Shown here piece by piece: positions 43,292 through 53,454 of a stretch of DNA of 64,000 bases. The DNA is taken from positions 20,943,385 through 21,007,384 of the forward strand of contig NC_088295.1 of assembly GCF_032854445.1 (NCBI RefSeq). The letters run 5' to 3'. The stretch is from Liolophura sinensis (taxonomy: Eukaryota > Mollusca > Polyplacophora > Chitonida > Chitonidae). The notes beneath the pieces are model-generated. The model worked only from the letters and a program-made list of their open reading frames with translations, was not told where the DNA came from and did not search any database. A program made the position numbers and the translations under genes. Position 1 is the first letter of the stretch; each line of letters opens with the position of its first letter.

Positions 43292-45346
43292 ATATGCCCC
43301 ATAATAATGTATAAAGGGATGTGTTCCATTAAGCATTCGTTACAGGTTGCCCAGTTCGCTGGCGATAGATACCTGCTTTGCAACATGTTCATTGCAATCT
43401 CTCACAGGTGTAAAATTCACTGAATGTTCACTTGTTCGCTCATTGACAAAGCACAGCTTTTCGTACGTCAACTCGTATAGATATATGAAACCCTCGGCTC
43501 ACAACACGTAGGCAAAGATTCAGGCTCACTGCAGGTGTTGCCAAGTGTCCAAATCCTTGTATGTTCCACCAAATGGTCATGACTTCTCAACAGAACTGCG
43601 GACGTCAAAATGCCGACTAATGAAGGAAGCCCTGTGATTATGGGCAATGCTTTCAGTACTACATCACTGGTACACCATGCTGAGAACACCGGACATTATG
43701 TCATTCAACGTAACTATTTTCTGTTCACCAAAAACACTTAATAGAACCACAAAGATTTTATGAAGACAATTTATTTTAACGCAGGAAAGAATGGACAGAG
43801 GTAAAGACATGCATTATACTAACTTGTAGTGAAAAATTCCAATGAAATAATGCGACAAATTTAAGTAGATTTGCATTTTAAATTGAGGCAAAAATCAATT
43901 TACCTCGATGTAGTGTTGTTATCAAAAGGAAAATCACAACTACAGGAATTTTATTGCAACAGAACTGATTTACCTCATTGTTTCATGAAGTACCATTCAT
44001 TTGCTTTTGTTGTCAGAAAATAATAAATTGCCTCTCAGAAGTAAAGCATTAAACAAAAATAATGCAGTTGATTCAGAATCAGAATTTAGAAAAGAACTTC
44101 AACTATATTACAGCAGGTCTAACCTTCTAAAGGAGGTAAAATACAAACTCATTAAAATCAGACCTGCACATTCATTGAACTGAAGGTTTAAGCAACATTT
44201 TTTATTTCTTATATTGTGCATGCGTAGGTTCCAAACGTGTTTAATTTACAACTGTGGACTTACGAAGACAATTTTGGTGTGAAGAGATCTGATGATAGTG
44301 GAATGGCTACAGGAATATCATAAATCCAATATGGCATACAGCACTAATAATAGTAATAAATGTACTATATAAGACATAAAAACAGTTGGTCGGACTCATA
44401 AAACAAAAAGCAAAAACACATGATTGTATAAGTAAAAGCTTGTGACACAGTGTACATAAATCAAGAATATTAGGTGGTCTGTTTCACAAAAAATAGGAAT
44501 GTCTCTTCCTTGTGAGTATTTCCCTAAACTCTTAACCTTTAAAGAATCTAAAATATGAAAAAATATGAAATTTCACAGAGACATCCCATGGTACAATTTA
44601 ACTTTATATTTATTTGATTGCTGTTTAACACTATATTTCTCACTGTGCAAAAAGTCTGGTGTTAGTTGAATACAAAAGTGCTTTTCACGTCAAATAAATA
44701 AAAACTCAAATGGTAACACAAAGCTGCATCTTGGAAGGTCACAACCCTAAGTATCTATATGGAATGGACAATACAAGGAATGTACAGAGGCACAGGCATT
44801 GGCATAATAATTAAAATGTTCAAACTGAAACATGTACATGTACATGTAAAAAAAAAAAGACATTAACTATTTCATCTAAATTCCCAGTAGACTTCACCCT
44901 GTGGTTAGTGACTGGTCCTGTTGGAAATGTAGGGTAAGTTGTCTCTCTCATAGTGGCATATTAACAAAGTATAAGCAGCATTCTCAATGTTACAAAGCTA
45001 ACAAATGTAAAAATGTAGTTCAGCTAACCACTGAGAATGCTGGGAAGACATCACATCATTCTAGAGAGGAAGACATATAAGTACCCAACAGTGGTCAGGA
45101 GTTTCCACATTGTAGCACAAATAGCACAAAAAATCTCAAAATAGCCATGGTTACATATTTACTGTTGCAGTTTAAAAATTATCCAATTGTCCAATTAAGT
45201 AAGAACATTCAATAGAAACAATTCTCTACAAAGGACATTTTTTCCTCAAGTAATAAATCTGCTCCTTAAACCTTCTGTTCACCTCAAAACTAATCCAACA
45301 GCTCCTAATAAAACAATCAACTGAAGATCTGTCTATGATTTTTCAC

Positions 45347-45416
45347 TCAAAATCTTTCAATCTTCTTTGGACAGTTTGTTTTCAGTTCTTCTTGTATCCC
45401 ATCACATTCAAATTTT
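45347..45416 (-). CDS. Possible terminal exon of testican-like gene
   Basis: Acceptor ttttcag precedes AAAATTTGAATG. The reading that matches the phase of the thyroglobulin exon (one base left over) gives ENLNVMGYKKN and a stop at 45384-45382. The other open reading, ending in KIERF and a stop at 45347, needs a two-base carry-over and so does not fit directly. Either an unseen exon lies between, or the phase-matched short tail is right. Confidence 0.35.
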
Positions 45417-48400
45417 CTGAAAAACAAAGCAAATAAATCATTATTACACCCCATGCCACGTGATGGTAATTCTGCCAAAAAATGAGCACTGATTAACAAA
45501 ACACTTTTGGAGAAATGGTACAGTATATTGGTCTTCATGTATTCACATTTCATAGGACTTATAACACACACAATCAAAGATGGCTCAGACTAGTATTTAC
45601 TATTGAGAACCAAGGCAGATGAAACTTAGATCTGGTAGCAACGCTGCCAAAAAGCTTGCCTGCAAAACTTCAGCTCAATACATTAAGTACTGAAAATATC
45701 AATTTGATAATTTAAGGTAACTAATATGTACATGTACACACAGCATCAGGGATGGAACAGCCCCCTTGTGTCATTGTGCTTTATATGCATGTAAAACTTG
45801 AGGTCAATACAATCTCACATGCCTAACATTTTGATTAACACTGATTTTAATACACAACACACTAAGTCAGGAATTCAGTAATTTATGGTAATAAATATGT
45901 ACACACCAAATCAACGATGGAATATCCCCCTTAAGCTACTGAACTATCCATTTGTTCAAACCCTGATGTCAATACCTGCAGTACTTTTTAAGATATCTCT
46001 GCTAACCTTCTGTTTAACATTGCTTTCCCTTTTGTTGGACTCTGACACTCAGGGTACGATATAAGCTAGAAATGGACAGTCAATTCAACCAACATGGCAG
46101 TGGAGAAGTACACTTCATATGGAATTTGGAGCCTTCGTGTCCTAGTGGTAGCTTGCTCAGCAGCACAATAACACAGGGGCCTCTCGCCAATGAAGTCGCA
46201 GAGAGTTCAAGTTCAGCTTAATCTGACTTCCTCTACAGTCGTACATGGGAAGCCTTGCCGGCAACCTACTTATGTTCGTGGGTTCCCAGGCACTACCCGG
46301 TTTCTTTCCATCATAATGCTGGCTGCCACTGTTAAGTGAAATATTCTTGAGTACAGTCTAAAACTCCAATCAAATAAAAAAATAACAGATATAGAACCTG
46401 TACTTCATGTATTACACTTATCTCACCAACAATTTACCACCGATATGGAAAATTACTGAAAATCATCATTCAAGAAAAAAATTGTCATACAGAGTTAATT
46501 CGGACCATGCAACTGAATTTTATTGTTTTTGTCAGCAAACAAAAAACAAATGTACTATGAGCGAGATTTTGATATTAAGGGTGATAGGATACACAACTAC
46601 AAGTTTCATGGTAAAACAACTAAAATGATGGACAGCATTCCCACACACATTACATAATGCTCTTTCCAACACTCACCACAGTGAGCTTTCTTCATGGCGC
46701 GAGTGTTGGGTATTTCATTCCCATTAAGGTCAACACACCAGCAATAGCCAGTGCCAGAATGACACTGCTCCTTCTGATAATATCCAGTCTCATCGCATCG
46801 GGGGATGAAGGCACCTACCAAGAACACAGGAATAAATGAATGAACGGTTGGGGTTTTATGTCCTATTTAACAATGTTTCAGTCATATGACGACAAGGATT
46901 CATTAGGTGTGTGAACATATACTGTGTCTTCTTGTAGCAAGCTGATTATATGCCGCCAAAGTGCTGCTGCCACTGAAGTATCATGCCCAAGACATCAGAC
47001 ATGACACCTCACCCAGTCACATTATACTGACACTAGGCTGACCAGTCCTGTTTCCTTGCTCTAAGCTCTCAGTGCTGAGCATCATGTGAGGAATCAACAA
47101 GAACCATTTTAAAGGCTTTTGGTATGAATCGGTTTGATCCGGATCTCCCAACTTTAAGTTTGAGACTCTAACCATTAGGCCACCGAAAAGGTCTATGGAC
47201 ACAAGACATACAGTACTATCAGCAAGTAGAGAAACGCCATTCATAAAACCGTAATGCACAACATCTTCAGGATGTTCAAATTACTTTTAGCGAGAAAGAA
47301 CATGACTAAAATCTCTCAAAGTTAACCACTGGCTAACCAAAATGGGTTCAGTGAGCAATGAACACAGTGAATACAGATGGCAGTATGTGACAGATGACAA
47401 ATTTATGTCTCTGACAACCACACCCGAAACTGTATGATCAAATTCATAATGTTTGTAATATCTAATATTTTTCTGTTACTTGATTCTTACTTTAAACCAT
47501 AATGAACAATCTTGACATCAAAAAATGCCTACGGAAAAACACTGACCCTTAGCAAACTTATACTCATTAGTAAGTAAGAAGAAATTCATCATTTAAAATT
47601 TTGGCATCTAACACACAAAACTGACCTTATGTGTCTATGCTGCACGGCAGGGAAAGTAAATGTGTCTTACCTAATAAATGATGATGCTGAAGACTTTGTT
47701 TTCTTTGAAGACATGGAGGCTCTGAAATTCAGATTGAACATTTACAAATTTGGGGCAACTGGTGGTAGTATTGCTAAGTTTGGTTAACGGGACAAGCAAA
47801 TACATGCAGTAAAAGGGCAGTAACTACTCGAAAATTTGGCTGCCACAACACTGATAACAGTTACAGACAACTTTAAGAAGTTATCCGTAAGCAATTGCAG
47901 GCCAACAGGTGCTACTGAGCAGAAACACAGGACAAATGTTTTACAAGTATGGAACAATTCAGATACAATACAGGAATTTAAAAAGGTTCTTTATGTTCTA
48001 GCCAATACCATTGTCTTACAAGAGAATAAGATATAATTAGTTTACTGTCTTGATACTGTATGTTCTGTATATCCCCTGCGCTTTGAGTGTCATCATAATG
48101 AGTTGGTTGTTGTCCTATGTAAAATAGGCAGAAAGAGTGAAATCCAAATACAATATGTGGACATTCTTAATCATCATTCTATTTGTTTTTGAGGTCCGAT
48201 CTAAACTCATAGTTTCGGAGTATGTATTTTTATGTGGACTTCTAATCACTGTGAAAAGTGCCAACTTATGTAGATTTCATGCAGGTTTTGAATTTGGTGT
48301 AGCGTTACACACATCAATACTGTACATATCTAAAGAAACCAAACTGCCTTCTACTAATAAGGCTTTTTTGGGGGGGGAGAAATCAACATTGTTTCTGACG

Positions 48401-51400
48401 CCAAAGCATGTCCTAAGAACTGCTCCTTGAAACTGAACACAATATAAAACACTCTATTATATACTAACCAGGTGTACAATCGCAATCAAACACCTCAAGC
48501 TCAGCTGATAACCCTTATATATCACTTCAATTCAGGGATTAAAACGTTTGATACTTTGAGCTTATCAGAATGATGACATCCTCAAAAATTAAGGTCGTGC
48601 ATTTATTTATTTCATTGGTGTTTTACGCCGTACTCAAGAATATTTCATTTATATGACGGTGGCCAGCATTATGGTGGGAGGAAACCGGGAAGAGCCCCAG
48701 GAAAACCCACGACCATCCACAGGCTGCCGCCAGACCTTCCCAGGTATGGCCAAAGAGGAAGCCAGCATGAGCTGGACTTGAGCTCACAGCGACCGCATTG
48801 GTGAGAGGCTCCTGGGTTATTACGCTGCGCTAACCGACTGAGCCACGGAGGCCTCCATGCAAAAAGACTTAAGGTGTGAAATGTATTAGGTCCCATTTAT
48901 ATTGCTGTAAAATAACATGCAAGCAGATCAAATACAACAATCAATCAATTATGAGTCTGAAATTATGAATATTTGCATGATACAAAGTCATCTTCCTGGT
49001 GACCTGGGCTCAATTTGAGCTTCATCACTTATTTTGAGATCTTCAAAACAAGTGAATAACCAAACTTTTTGACTCCTGACTATATACCAATCTATCATTT
49101 GAAAAAATTCTGGCCTCTCTGAGGGTTGACTTGGATACTCACAAAAGTATTGAATGCGAAATGTCTGTAATTCGGACTGACACACCAGGGGCTGGTTTCA
49201 TGAAGCGTACTTAATGTTAAGTACAGCTTAGCTAAGTGCACTTTATATCTCTATGACATACGTTGCCATGGTAGTCAAGGGCTTACCTAACTAAGTGCGT
49301 ATCATGAAACCGGCCCCTGACTTTGATCAATTCAATTCAAGTTGAACAGGAAATTTTATCGACAAATTGTGCAAGCCCCAATTCTATGATATCTACTGAC
49401 ATATCAACGACATTATGAATCACTATTGACACAATGTGGATGTTATCTTGCTAAAACTTGCTAATATATAATGCATGCAGCTGTTTCAAACCAGACCCTT
49501 TCTTGATAAATGTTATCACATAATAGGTATTATAGGTTTAGTTTGTGGAGACCACACTGTGATGGCCAAGTGGTTATGATGGCTGCCTCTTATGTGGTAG
49601 ACCTGCCTTCAATCCACATGCCACAGGCTTAATAATTGTTAATTTTGATGCTAGTGAACAGTGATATTGGCCTACTAAGAGGCAACATCTTTGTTAACTG
49701 ACTGGAGTGATGCTGAGAACAATGCTACACCATAAGCTAATGAACTACAAATCTGCATAACTGTATAGATACAGAAAGATCAAAGTTCTTGGTTTATTTA
49801 TTTTATTTGATTAATGTTTTCTGCCCTGCTCAAAAATAATTAAGTTATACGACGGCTCAAAGTTCTTGAACCATATACCAAAACCAGACTTGTGTCTCAT
49901 GAACATTGGTCATTACATACGTGTTTCGGCAAAACAGCAGCACCATTCCTTCCTGGAGAGAAGACTGTCCAGGTTCTGGTCACAGGACTCTATGAATGGT
50001 TTTAGGCAGGGTTCATTCTGATTGGTCTCCAGATGCTTGACCTCTGTGTGGTTCAGGTGGTTGTCTCCGTTAAGGTCAAACTGGTGCAGAGCCCATACAG
50101 CGGTCTCCTGACAGTCACACTTATCTGCAAAGTATCAGCAATAACAGGATCTCACTAATATCAACCCTATGTTTTTGGCATCACACAGGAATGACTTACA
50201 CTTCCTAAGTGTAAAATAGAGCTAAAATAACTGAGAAAATACGCAAATTAGTGGCTTTATACTTTGGCAGAATTTTAACAATTACCCTAGTCACCTTTGC
50301 AATAAAAAGAGCTGTAATGGTCAACACACTCACTGTGAGACTGGCTTGAGTTTCACACATGCTTGTTCAATCATTACTAGCCGAGTGTCTCATGATGCTT
50401 GTTCAGTCATTATTAGCACATGCCACACATGCTTATCCCATCATTATTCACTGAATGTCAAGTTGCTTGTTCAATTTTTACTGGTGAATGCCACACATGG
50501 TTATTACATCAATATTCACTGAGTGTCACGTTGCTTGTTCAATTATTACTGGTGAATGCCACACATGGTTATTACATCAATATTCAGGAAGTGCCACAAA
50601 TGTTGATTCAACCATTATTCACCGAATGTTTCATGTCGCTCATTCAATCATTACTGGTGAGAGCCACATGTACATATTCCATCATCAAGCCTTCATATCG
50701 ATAGAGTGAGTGAGTGCTTGGGGTATAGGAATGTCAACAGAAACTTGAATTTTGCGAAGAACTCACGGTCATGCTTATGAATGGGAATCTTAAGGTGGGT
50801 GTTCTCTTCTCTGCGAGCATGAAGAAGTGCAAACCAGCCGGTAAGTCTTTTACTCATCACATCCAACTCTTTCTTCGTACAAACTGCAACAATATAGCAC
50901 CAATAAAGAAACACACAGATCACCAATTAATTTTATGATTTCTTTATAATCAAAATTTGATAAAACACGGAGAAAGTGTATGTATTAAGAATTACTGTTT
51001 TCAGCATGCCTACAGAACTATTCAGGAACCATCTAACATCTATCTTATTTCTCCATCATCAAAATTTATGTAATCAGTGACAATGAAGAACTGGGTTACC
51101 ATGCTATATAAAATATCCTTGCCCAATGACATGTATATTACTGAATACCACTGACAAGTGACAACAACAACTCACCATGGTGTTTGGTGCCTTTGTGTGA
51201 CTGACTGTGTTTCCCATGATGCTTATGATGGTGGACTTTGTGACCTTTATGATGACTGTTTCTTAAATGACTTTTCCCAGGTTTTCCAAGGTGATGGTCT
51301 TGGCTTGGTCTCATCAGTCGCTTAATAGCTGCTTTCTGGAAAAAATCAGTTCAGGGCTATACACTTATTTCTTTGTTATGTCACCCAAACGGAATGTTTG

Positions 51401-53454
51401 ATATTACTTGATGTTTAACATCTGATGCATACATTTCAAGATAAAATGAGTTCAAATTAATCAGCAGGCCACCATCATGGTTAAAAAAGATGGCTACTCA
51501 TCTCAATTTTGTGGTTTTTCCTTATTTTACATTTCCTTTCAGTTAGCCAATGGTACTAATGTCTGAATTCAGAGAAGCATCTAACTATCTCTGGGCTTGC
51601 TGGGTTAACATAATCTTACCTGTACAGACTTGTGGATGGAAACCTTAGCATCCAGTGCTTTTCGTGCCTCATCCCTGTCAGAAGGTACAATCTGAAGATC
51701 AAGGGACAATTTCAGATTACACATTCATCCTTTTTTTTTAATAATTTAGATAAAATTCACAAAATTTTACCTTCAACCAAAATTCATTGAATTTTATAAA
51801 GTGCACAGGTTCATACTGATACACATTATCAAAACACTTTGGAAACAGAAGGTGTCAGTGTTCAGGCAAAAATCTGTGTATAAAGATTTCTCTGTTTGGG
51901 TTTAAAGTCATTTTTAACTGAAATTCTGATGTCTGAAATACTAACATTCCATCCCACGACATTTCCAAAAATAAAAGAAAGAAAACTAAATCAATCTTTA
52001 AAAAAGTTACAGGATGTCATGTTGCTTTGTTTGCCTTCATATAGATTTTTTCATGGGCCATTTGTACATTGATTCCACTACTACTCCCAATGGAGAAATG
52101 TACAAATCAGAGGAGAACACAGTGTACATGAAAATCCATTATTGCATTAAGTACATGAACGGAAGTAAATATGAAAATAATTACCTACTTGTCATTAAAC
52201 TTAAATAGCACAAGTTTAAATTTTAGAGAAGATGTATGCCAAGATTTATGGCCACAGGTTCAGTACTTATGAAGAGTTGCATGGACAAAATCTGAATAAA
52301 TGGAAAAGCACTATGACGCAAAGACCTAAACGATATGCAAGGTGTATGGTGAGTTTCATCAAAATCGGCGCCACACTTCGAGAGGATTATGCATGGACAA
52401 AATCTGAATACATGGAAAGCACTGTTACGCAAAGACCTAAATGGGCATAAGCATGAAAATACATTTTTGATTGCCCTTACACTTAATCATGTACAAGTTC
52501 AGGTGATAGGCAAGATACAATTTAGGTTTCATTACAATCGGCACAGTAGTTTGGGAGGAGATGCATGGACAAAATAGCATATCCAGGCAGGCAGGGTGAT
52601 TTCAGTGTACTCCCCCCAATGATAATGATCAGGCCTTACTAACTGTCAACATATTTATAGAGCTACCTCACTGAATCATCACACCAAAGGCACGAGACAT
52701 GACACCCCATCCAGTCACCTAACATTGTGGCTAGGCCAACCAGTACTTGGCCTCCTCTTCTGCTACCAAATGATAAGCAAGCTAGCACTATCGTTACCAA
52801 CATTTAAGTCCTAGGGATTGATCCCCAGATCTACGACTGACTTACGATAAATACTGAGGCTGAGAGATCCTAAACACATTACTCACATGACCATGGATAA
52901 CATTAGGTGTAAGCTGGGCATGAAGTTCCACAGCCTCCAACTTTGGCTGAGGCCCGCTATGGTTATTAACAATTACTGGTTTCTGATGAGAGTCTTCCTT
53001 GTGTTTCAGATGCTTCTCATGTTCCTTTTCCTTGTGCTCTGGGTGTTCCTTGTGATGTGAATGCTCTTTGTTTTGCTTTTGATCCTTGTGATGTAGATGG
53101 TCCTTGTGCTGGGGATGGCTCTTTTGTTGAGGATGGTTCTTGTGTTGGGGATGGCTCTTGTGTTGGGGATGGCTCTTGTGTTGGGGATGGTCCTTGTTCT
53201 GCTTGTGGTCCTTGTTCTGCTTGTGGTCCTTGTGTTCTACGTGGTTCACATCAGGAGCATGTTGCTGCTTTACCTGTGTGGGTGAGTCTATTTTGTTGTG
53301 CTGGGGGTGCTCTATGTGCTGATGGTGATCCTTGTGTAGTTTGTGGTGATGCTTGCGTTTGTCTGTTGATTTCTGATGATGCTTGGAATAATCCTCAATA
53401 CTCTTTTTCAGTCCTTTGACATCATGGTTTCCAAACTTGCGAAACAAACGACGA
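45382..53454 (-). CDS. Testican (SPOCK)-like secreted protein, 5' end missing
   Basis: Testicans are extracellular-matrix proteoglycan core proteins. Minus-strand exons: 52887-53454 (His-rich), 51620-51691, 51176-51335, 50767-50883, 49921-50124, 47671-47721, 46677-46814, and a possible last exon 45382-45416. Phases agree at all junctions down to 46677. Diagnostic parts: IVPSDRDEARKALDAKV; VCTKKELDVMSKRLTGWFAL; the EC domain FDLNGDNHLNHTEV with NEPCLKPFIESCD and EWCCCF; PPCLQRKQSLQHHHLLG; and thyroglobulin type-1 GAFIPRCDETGYYQKEQC with CWCVDLNGNE. The second EF loop, CDQNLDSLLSRKEW, is weak in calcium ligands. The signal peptide and Kazal/follistatin module expected upstream were not found. 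Confidence 0.88.
45700..46065. repeat. Dispersed repeat, same family as 1014-1640
   Basis: Contains taatatgtacatgtacacac, then aacactgattttaatacaca, then aagtcaggaattcagtaatt, with a second copy of the start (ataaatatgtacacaccaaa) and an end ctcagggtacgatataagct. It is the same tandem-core element in the testican-like intron. Confidence 0.65.
46125..46388 (+). mobile_element. SINE family A, near full length
   Basis: Starts gagccttcgtgtcctagtgg (A-box remnant), has gagagttcaagttcagctta (B box), body ggcaacctacttatgttcgt and tail gaaatattcttgagtacagt, ending in aataaaaaaat. It lies in the intron between the last two testican-like exons. Confidence 0.82.
46677..46814 (-). CDS. Testican-like thyroglobulin type-1 exon
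   Basis: A 138 bp exon after gttcttggtag and before gtgagt. It encodes GAFIPRCDETGYYQKEQCHS, then GYCWCVDLNGNEIPNTRA and KKAHC. The CWCV core and cysteine spacing define a thyroglobulin type-1 repeat, a module that often inhibits cysteine proteases. Testicans end with such a domain. Confidence 0.93.
46843..47190 (-). mobile_element. SINE family B copy, minus strand
   Basis: Tail gttttatgtcctatttaaca and gtcatatgacgac come first, then gacatgacacctcacccagt and the head region ggtttgatccggatctccca and gactctaaccattaggccac. It is in the intron between thyroglobulin exon 46677-46814 and 47671-47721. Confidence 0.85.
47671..47721 (-). CDS. Testican-like linker exon (51 bp)
   Basis: Lies between ctgaatttcag and gtaaga. 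It encodes PPCLQRKQSLQHHHLL with split codons at both ends. The PPC start joins the EC domain to the thyroglobulin domain, as in vertebrate testicans. Phase fits both neighbours. Confidence 0.85.
   Translation of the reverse strand, partial: SLHVFKENKVFSIIIY
48596..48857 (-). mobile_element. SINE family A, near full length, minus strand
   Basis: Reads, reversed, tail ttggtgttttacgccgtact, body gaccatccacaggctgccgc, B box gagctggacttgagctcaca and A box gctaaccgactgagccacgg. It is intronic in the testican-like gene. Confidence 0.9.
49187..49318. mobile_element. Short MITE-like element, 132 bp
   Basis: Ends aggggctggtttcatgaagc and gtatcatgaaaccggcccct are inverted repeats of about 25 bp. The inside has no coding capacity and includes cttaatgttaagtacagctt. 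No clear target-site duplication is visible. Confidence 0.7.
49790..49860 (-). mobile_element. SINE family A tail fragment
   Basis: Contains ttggtttattttatttgatt, aatgttttctgccctgctca and aaaataattaagttatacga, a degraded reversed tail of family A. Confidence 0.55.
49921..50124 (-). CDS. Testican-like EC (EF-hand) exon
   Basis: A 204 bp exon after gatactttgcag and before gtatgt. It encodes KCDCQETAVWALHQFDLNGD, then HLNHTEVKHLETNQNEPCL, KPFIESCDQNLDSLLSRKE and WCCCFAET. The first EF loop (DLNGDNHLNHTE) keeps calcium-ligand spacing. The second (DQNLDSLLSRKE) lacks glycine at position 6 and has few acidic ligands, so its calcium binding is doubtful. Confidence 0.9.
50350..50692. repeat. Minisatellite, about 68-bp unit
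   Basis: About five degenerate units of the form tgccacacatggttattaca, tcaatattcactgagtgtca and cttgttcaattattactggt. It lies in an intron of the testican-like gene. The open frames over it are repeat artefacts. Confidence 0.85.
50767..50883 (-). CDS. Testican-like exon, start of EC domain
   Basis: A 117 bp exon after attgttgcag and before gtgagt. It encodes CTKKELDVMSKRLTGWFALL, then HARREENTHLKIPIHKHD. The cysteine followed by an RLxxWFxxLH helix matches the first helix of the SPOCK EC domain. Confidence 0.9.
51176..51335 (-). CDS. Testican-like basic/His-rich exon
   Basis: A 160 bp exon after gattttttccag and before gtgagt. It encodes KAAIKRLMRPSQDHHLGKPG, then HHKGHKVHHHKHHGKHSQSH and KGTKHH. 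It is a second, smaller histidine/lysine-rich segment just ahead of the EC domain. Phase agrees with both neighbours. Confidence 0.85.
51620..51691 (-). CDS. Testican-like exon, 24 codons
   Basis: Lies between cttgatcttcag and gtaaga, in phase 0 on both sides. It encodes IVPSDRDEARKALDAKVSIH and KSVQ. Confidence 0.8.
52230..52600 (+). repeat. Dispersed element with ~130-bp internal repeats
   Basis: Two copies of gcatggacaaaatctgaata with following gcaaagacctaa sequence start near 52279 and 52390, and a third shortened one near 52561. The intervening gtttcatcaaaatcggcg and gtttcattacaatcggcaca pieces are also repeated. It lies in a testican-like intron. Confidence 0.7.
52672..52850 (-). mobile_element. 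SINE family B, partial
   Basis: Contains gacatgacaccccatccagt, gctaggccaaccagtacttg and gggattgatccccagatcta, the body and head of family B reversed. Confidence 0.7.
52887..53454 (-). CDS. Histidine-rich exon of testican-like gene
   Basis: A 568 bp exon after ttttcttacag and before gtgagt, needing two bases from an unseen upstream exon. It opens RRLFRKFGNHDVKGLKKSIE and DYSKHH, then runs for about 120 residues in His/Lys/Gln/Pro repeats such as HPQHKSHPQHKSHPQHK and HKDHKQNKDHKQ. It closes with KLEAVELHAQLTPNVIHGH. The repeats come from an 18-bp DNA unit near 53095-53240. Such composition suggests zinc or copper binding or polyanion binding, which is inference. I recall no such segment in vertebrate testicans. 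Confidence 0.88.

Larger units (their letters stand above)
40950..45346. other. Intergenic region of convergent genes, repeats
   Basis: Holds the 3' UTR of the unrecognised gene, two family B SINEs, two palindromes and, beyond 43800, AT-rich sequence that may be the 3' UTR of the testican-like gene on the minus strand. TTTATT motifs near 43768 and 44203 are candidate reverse-strand poly(A) signals. No gene was recognised. Confidence 0.5.

Noticed and set aside
50420-50704. Plus-strand open frame of repeated HMLIPSLFTECQ-like blocks
   Set aside because: Caused by the 68-bp minisatellite in a testican-like intron.
53057-53419. Plus-strand open frames rich in Gly/Cys/Val opposite the His-rich exon
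   Set aside because: They are the antisense of a repetitive coding exon; splice phase and homology put the gene on the minus strand.
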